This document shows positions 6,232 through 9,906 of a stretch of 9,906 nt of DNA, in pieces. Positions within the stretch are counted from its first letter, which is position 1; the number at the start of each line of letters is the position of its first letter. Source of the DNA: JBDSRX01 sp039929105 (GTDB lineage: Bacteria > Patescibacteriota > Dojkabacteria > J137); NCBI GenBank assembly GCA_039929105.1, contig JBDSRX010000006.1, positions 1 through 9,906 of the forward strand, written 5' to 3'. Under the pieces are notes generated by a model. That model was given only the letters and a program-made list of their open reading frames with translations. It was not told the DNA's origin and made no database searches. The translations under genes and the position numbers were made by a program.

Positions 6232-6273
6232 CAATCTAAATCTTGGTGAGTGAAACGAACTATAGATTTTATT

Positions 6274-6294
6274 GTCCTGAGTTTATCGAAGGAC
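6274..6294. repeat. REP-like hairpin repeat, copy 2, in the aspS leader region
   Basis: The core ctgagtttatcgaag (6277-6291) matches copy 1 (867-881) at 13 of 15 bases. Flanking arms gtcct (6274-6278) and aggac (6290-6294) pair perfectly. A related upstream block, tgagtgaaacgaac (6247-6260), resembles tgagttgaagaatc before copy 1 (818-831). This suggests both loci descend from the same composite intergenic repeat. Confidence 0.65.
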
Positions 6295-6322
6295 CTATTA
6301 TTAATATTTTATTTATCTCTAG

Positions 6323-7720
6323 ATGGAAAGGTCGTTAACAAAACAAACACCAGAACTTGTAGGAACAACAGTTAAGTTACAAGGCTGGGTTGAGAATTTA
6401 AGAATTTTAAGCAAAGTGTCCTTTCTTGATTTAAGAGATAGAAGCGGAAAAGTGCAATGCGTTGCAGGTTTTAAATTAGAAGATATAACAATAGAATCCG
6501 TAGTAGAAATAGAGGGCGAAGTAAAGAAAAGACCAGAAAATATGGTCAAAAAAGAATCTGAAACTGGAACAGTAGAAATTGAAGTTAAATCTTATAAAGT
6601 TTTAAACAAAGCGGCAGCTTTGGCTATTCCAGTATCTGGAGATGGATACGATATTAATGAAGAGTCTAGACTTAAATATAGATATTTAGATCTAAGAAGA
6701 GAAAGAGTTCACAAAAATATTCAAAGAAGATCTGAATACATTAATCATTTAAGGACTTTCTTTTTAAAAAACGATTTTGTAGATATCGAAACCCCAATGC
6801 TTTCTAAAGCTACTATGGAAGGAGCTAGAGACTTTTTAGTGCCCTCTAGAATGCAAAAAGGTAAATTCTACGCACTTCCACAAAGCCCTCAACAATATAA
6901 ACAATTGTTAATGACTGCTGGTTTTGAAAGATATTTCCAATTAGCAAGATGTATTAGAGACGAAAATCTAAGATCGGATAGAGGATTTGAATTTGCACAA
7001 ATTGATTTAGAAATGAGTTTTGTAAACAGAGAAGATGTGATGAATATTGTAGAAGAATCTGTAAAGCATGCAGTAAAACAATCTGGAGGAAAGCTTAAAG
7101 ATGAGCAATTTCCAGTAATTGACTACAAAGTTGCAATGGAAAAATATGGTGCAGATAAATTTGATTTAAGAACACAAGAAGATAAAGCCGAAGGCAAATT
7201 GGCATTTGCATGGGTAATTAATTTTCCAATGTTTAAAAAAGTTGATAAAGAAGATGCAGCCGAAGTTAGAGATGGCAAATCTGGTTGGACATTTACTCAT
7301 AATCCTTTCTCAATGCCTGTTGAGGAACATTTAGAATGGCATTTAAAAGGAGAACACGTAGAAGAAATTCTAACAACGCAATACGACTTAGTTTGTAATG
7401 GCTTAGAAGTGGCTGGAGGAAGCATTAGAGCACATAAATCTGATATTCTAAAAGCTACATACAAAATAATGGGATATTCTGAAGAAGAAACCCAAAAAAG
7501 TGTAGGGCACATGCTAGAAGCTTTTGATGCAGGAACACCTCCTCATGGAGGAATTGCTTATGGGGTTGATAGAATGGTTGCATTACTTTGTGGAGAAACT
7601 TCTATTAAAGAATGTTTTGCATTCCCGATGACCCATTCAGGAAATATTTCTGTTATGGATGCACCAAATGAAATATCTTCAGAACAATTAAAAGATTTAG
7701 GACTAAGATTAGCCGACTAA
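6323..7720 (+). CDS. aspS: Aspartyl-tRNA synthetase, bacterial type lacking the GAD insertion domain
   Basis: A class II synthetase that charges tRNA with aspartate in the cytoplasm. The N-terminal OB anticodon-binding domain spans about 1-105 (GWVENLR, FLDLRDRSGKVQ), followed by the linker RLKYRYLDLRR (116-126). Motif 1 is around 146-159 (FVDIETPML). QSPQQYKQLL (187-196) follows. Motif 2 starts with R212-D-E214 and runs into EFAQIDLEMSF. Motif 3 carries G414-V-D-R417 after TPPHGGIAYG. These blocks are clearly bacterial. Bacterial AspRS is normally about 590 aa with a GAD domain of some 130 residues between motifs 2 and 3. Here DLRTQEDKAEGKLAFAWV (281-298) joins the two sides with about ten residues, giving 465 aa, near archaeal length. 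The frame is continuous, so this is a domain loss and not an assembly break. The start fits the conserved N-terminus. Confidence 0.96.
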   Translation: MERSLTKQTPELVGTTVKLQGWVENLRILSKVSFLDLRDRSGKVQCVAGFKLEDITIESVVEIEGEVKKRPENMVKKESETGTVEIEVKSYKVLNKAAALAIPVSGDGYDINEESRLKYRYLDLRRERVHKNIQRRSEYINHLRTFFLKNDFVDIETPMLSKATMEGARDFLVPSRMQKGKFYALPQSPQQYKQLLMTAGFERYFQLARCIRDENLRSDRGFEFAQIDLEMSFVNREDVMNIVEESVKHAVKQSGGKLKDEQFPVIDYKVAMEKYGADKFDLRTQEDKAEGKLAFAWVINFPMFKKVDKEDAAEVRDGKSGWTFTHNPFSMPVEEHLEWHLKGEHVEEILTTQYDLVCNGLEVAGGSIRAHKSDILKATYKIMGYSEEETQKSVGHMLEAFDAGTPPHGGIAYGVDRMVALLCGETSIKECFAFPMTHSGNISVMDAPNEISSEQLKDLGLRLAD

Positions 7721-8170
7721 TTCTTCGGTAAAGTGACCTAAAATAGAATCAAAATATAGTACCATTTCTACTACTTCATCTTGATATACGGTGTAAGCTT
7801 CTATTATTCTTCTGGTTGTGTCTCTTACAAGTTTTACATAACTTCCATAAGAATTTGTATTAATTGGATAATAAAGAAGCAAGTATATTAATATAGAAAT
7901 CGGCATTTTTATTTCTTCTTCATTCATCATACGAATTTGATGTTGTGTAAGTGTTGTTGACAGTTCGCACATCCCCCAATTGTGATTTACATAATACCTT
8001 ACAAAAGGGTAATCTAATGGATTCTCATCTAATTCTAAACGGAGCTTTTCACTTAAAGTAATTTTATATAGCCAGAAAAGCCTATTTCTTTCCACACCTA
8101 CTTGTTCAATCAGTGAAGATTCATTATAAAGAAAGCAGCTGATTGTGGAATCTAGTTCGGGTCGAATCAT
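7709..8170 (-). CDS. Hypothetical protein downstream of the histidine kinase
   Basis: A 153-aa protein I do not recognise. It has no signal peptide or clear TM helix, although PISILIYLLLYYPI (about 90-103) is hydrophobic. It is rich in aromatic and acidic residues, with predicted helices and a C-terminal VYQDEVVEMVLYFDSILGHF. No catalytic motif or receiver-domain signature is evident. It starts 33 bp after the kinase stop on the same strand, so co-transcription is likely; the partnership is inference. Its last 12 bp overlap the convergent aspS end. A consensus -10 box lies in the gap before it, so independent expression is also possible. The open frame, typical codon use and tight spacing support a real gene. 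Confidence 0.62.
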   Translation of the reverse strand: MIRPELDSTISCFLYNESSLIEQVGVERNRLFWLYKITLSEKLRLELDENPLDYPFVRYYVNHNWGMCELSTTLTQHQIRMMNEEEIKMPISILIYLLLYYPINTNSYGSYVKLVRDTTRRIIEAYTVYQDEVVEMVLYFDSILGHFTEELVG

Positions 8171-8192
8171 TAGTATTTTAAAACTTTGTAGG

Positions 8193-8198
8193 ATTATA
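8193..8198 (-). promoter_or_regulatory. Candidate -10 box between kinase and downstream gene
   Basis: TATAAT on the minus strand (8198-8193) lies 22 bp before the ATG at 8170, within the 33-bp gap after the kinase stop. Transcription from it would give a leader of roughly 15 nt. No recognisable -35 is seen within the kinase 3' end, so this is weak. Confidence 0.25.
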
Positions 8199-8203
8199 AT
8201 ACT

Positions 8204-9906
8204 TTATGCTTCTTCCGAAATAGTTTTTACTAAAGGGATTTCAATAAAAAATGTTGTACCTACATTAACTGTACTCTCAAAATATATTTTATATTTTAAT
8301 AAATCCAGAATTTGTTTAACCATTGCAAGCCCAATACCTGTTCCATCTATGTCTTTTACGTTTCGTGCTCTACCAAGTTCATTTAATATTTTGGGCTGAA
8401 AATCTTCAGGAATTCCAATTCCATAATCTCTAACAGATAATATAAGTTTGTCTGGGTGGATATCCATATTAATTTCAATATTAGAACCTTCTGCAGAATA
8501 CTTTGCAGCATTAGTAATTAGATTAAGAATTACATGCTTTATTAAAAGAGTATCTGTAGTTATTATCAAATCCACATCGGGAATATTAATAATAAAATTA
8601 CGCCCATTAATTGATACTATAGATTCTTCTATTATAGTTTTAAAATGTGCAGGAGCATTAATATTTTTCAACTGAATTATATTTTCTCCAGAAATTTGAG
8701 CACTTACTAAGAGAAGCATAGCTTCAACATTTTCAGATAGCTGTGCAACCATTAAGTTAATATTATTAAACCATTCAGGAACTTTAAAAGTATACTTATC
8801 TCTTACAGCTGGGTCGTCGGAATCTTGAACTTTTTGAATTAAATCGGTTGCACTTCTTATAGTGAATAATGGAGCTTTGGAATCATGAGCAAAAACAGTT
8901 AGGAACTTTAAAAGCCTTTCTAGCGTTCCTTTTTCAACAACATCTGTTACATCTATAAACCCACCAACTGCACTTGTAAAATTACCTTCATCATCAAGCA
9001 TTGGAATCGCATAGTTTTCTACAGTTCGTATTTTTTCTTCTCCTGAGGCTTTATCTTTAGTTTTTATTCTTAATGCAATTTGTATTGGAATACCTAGTTT
9101 CAACTTTTGAAACTCTTGTAAGGCTTTCTCTCTATCATCTGGATGTATAAATCTAAAGAATGGATCTAGTTTTAAAGCATTAAATTCATCTGTATCTTCT
9201 TTATCTCTCCACTCTCCGACATCTTCTTCAGAATCAATACTGGTAAAGATCGGATCTCCCATATCATCGAAAGTTACTGCATAATTTTGAATACTATTTA
9301 GATTTAATGCAACTTGCAATTGTGCTTCTCTTCTAGCTTCAATTTCTTTCTTATCATGTAGCTTGGTAATGTCAGTAATAAACCCTCTTAAAATCTTCTT
9401 CTTTGCTTTGGGATTTTCACAAATTAGTTTTACTAAAACCCAAATAACTTTACCTTCAAAGTTAGTTATACGGATTTCAAATTCGACTTCACTTTGCCCT
9501 CCAATAATTATTTTATTAACCTCAGTTTCTAGTTTAGGGAGATCTTCTTTTAATATTGCTTTACTAAAACCCACTATATCACCTATTTCCGCGGTCCTAA
9601 GTACTAATTCTCCATTAATAGATATCATTTTTGTAATACCATTCATATGTTCTAGCATAATGGTCATAGATTGAGTTGTTACAAGATGTTCGTAACTTAA
9701 TCCTCTTTCTCTTAAATTCTTAGTTTCATCCCTAAACTCTACGTACACGCCATCGATTCTCATATCTTTACCATCAACAGAATCATCCGCATCAATTGCA
9801 TCAATGTATGAAATTATTCTGTGGACTCTTCCTTTTACTAAAATTCCTTCACTAGAAAGATTTTCGAAATCATAAAATGGATTATCTACAAGATTATCTG
9901 AAATTA
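8204..9906 (-). CDS. PAS-domain sensor histidine kinase (5' partial)
   Basis: The frame is open from the right edge to TAA at 8206-8204, giving about 566 visible residues; the Met at 9763 is internal. The 47 residues before it (GRVHRIISYIDAID...GKDM, then RIDGVYVEFRDETKNL) look like the second half of a PAS domain. Numbering from that Met, a second PAS spans about 25-135 (ends RGFITDITKL) and a third about 150-275 (ends GGFIDVTDVV). The dimerisation/phosphoacceptor helix holds H293 in FAHDSKAPLFTIRS. The ATPase domain has an N-box (N414, N418 in LNLITNAAKYS), G1 (D446-Y-G-I-G) and G2 (G474-T-G-I-G-L). It should autophosphorylate H293 in response to PAS-sensed cues. No TM helix appears in the visible part, and no response regulator is in the window. 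F-box residues are not obvious. Confidence 0.92.
   Translation of the reverse strand, partial: ISDNLVDNPFYDFENLSSEGILVKGRVHRIISYIDAIDADDSVDGKDMRIDGVYVEFRDETKNLRERGLSYEHLVTTQSMTIMLEHMNGITKMISINGELVLRTAEIGDIVGFSKAILKEDLPKLETEVNKIIIGGQSEVEFEIRITNFEGKVIWVLVKLICENPKAKKKILRGFITDITKLHDKKEIEARREAQLQVALNLNSIQNYAVTFDDMGDPIFTSIDSEEDVGEWRDKEDTDEFNALKLDPFFRFIHPDDREKALQEFQKLKLGIPIQIALRIKTKDKASGEEKIRTVENYAIPMLDDEGNFTSAVGGFIDVTDVVEKGTLERLLKFLTVFAHDSKAPLFTIRSATDLIQKVQDSDDPAVRDKYTFKVPEWFNNINLMVAQLSENVEAMLLLVSAQISGENIIQLKNINAPAHFKTIIEESIVSINGRNFIINIPDVDLIITTDTLLIKHVILNLITNAAKYSAEGSNIEINMDIHPDKLILSVRDYGIGIPEDFQPKILNELGRARNVKDIDGTGIGLAMVKQILDLLKYKIYFESTVNVGTTFFIEIPLVKTISEEA

Noticed and set aside
6238..6322. T-box or other tRNA-sensing leader upstream of aspS
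   Set aside because: The segment is only about 85 bases, contains no T-box sequence or antiterminator/terminator pair, and its hairpin is explained by a REP-like repeat also found at 865-883.
8145..9674. Plus-strand frames inside the kinase gene
   Set aside because: They are opposite-strand shadows of a well-supported kinase and show hydrophobic, low-complexity translations.
8204..9763. Histidine kinase starting at the ATG at 9763
   Set aside because: The frame stays open to the right edge and the extra 47 residues complete the second half of a PAS domain, so the gene is partial.
1..9906. Alternative genetic code with TGA read as glycine
   Set aside because: LemA, GT2, M23 and the glutaredoxin reach normal family length without in-frame TGA, and the catalytic domains of AspRS and the kinase are also uninterrupted, so the standard bacterial code fits.

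Overview
The window reads like a fragment of an AT-rich, streamlined bacterial genome, most likely from the Candidate Phyla Radiation (Patescibacteria); the exact phylum cannot be fixed from sequence alone. The reasons are the small tightly packed genes, a large tail-fibre-like surface protein, a LemA protein, a membrane-anchored LysM-M23 hydrolase, an aspartyl-tRNA synthetase that has lost its GAD insertion, and no Shine-Dalgarno motif before any visible start. Of ten visible stops, nine are TAA and one is TAG. No family is interrupted by TGA, so the standard code is used, not the TGA-glycine code of some CPR lineages.

Layout. 1-684 (+) is the C-terminal end of a surface or fibre-like protein, closed by a strong terminator. 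685-1051 is a non-coding, visibly GC-richer island between convergent genes. It holds a perfect 25-bp inverted repeat and several palindromic repeats. 1052-4031 (-) carries, in transcription order, a mycoredoxin-like glutaredoxin, a LysM/M23 peptidoglycan hydrolase whose start overlaps the glutaredoxin stop, and a processive-type GT2 membrane glycosyltransferase that seems to have its own near-leaderless promoter. 4086-4664 (-) is lemA, separated from the glutaredoxin by a 12-bp hairpin. A short AT-rich divergent region with two opposed promoter-like pairs separates lemA from a six-TM membrane protein (4818-5702, +), which ends in an excellent terminator. The next gene, a 147-aa two-TM protein of unknown function (5756-6199, +), begins at the first base after that terminator's U-tract. 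6200-6322 carries a second copy of a REP-like hairpin just upstream of aspS (6323-7720, +). On the minus strand, a PAS-rich histidine kinase (8204 to beyond the right edge) is followed by a 153-aa unknown protein whose 3' end overlaps that of aspS by 12 bp.

How the parts fit. The left half is mainly cell envelope: surface protein, polysaccharide synthesis, peptidoglycan remodelling, LemA and membrane proteins. The right half is translation (AspRS) and signalling (kinase plus a possible co-transcribed partner). No complete mobile element, CRISPR array, rRNA or tRNA gene was seen. The most unusual signals are the GAD-less bacterial AspRS, the inverted-repeat island, the structurally covarying REP-like hairpins, and two genes whose starts lie directly behind terminator hairpins.
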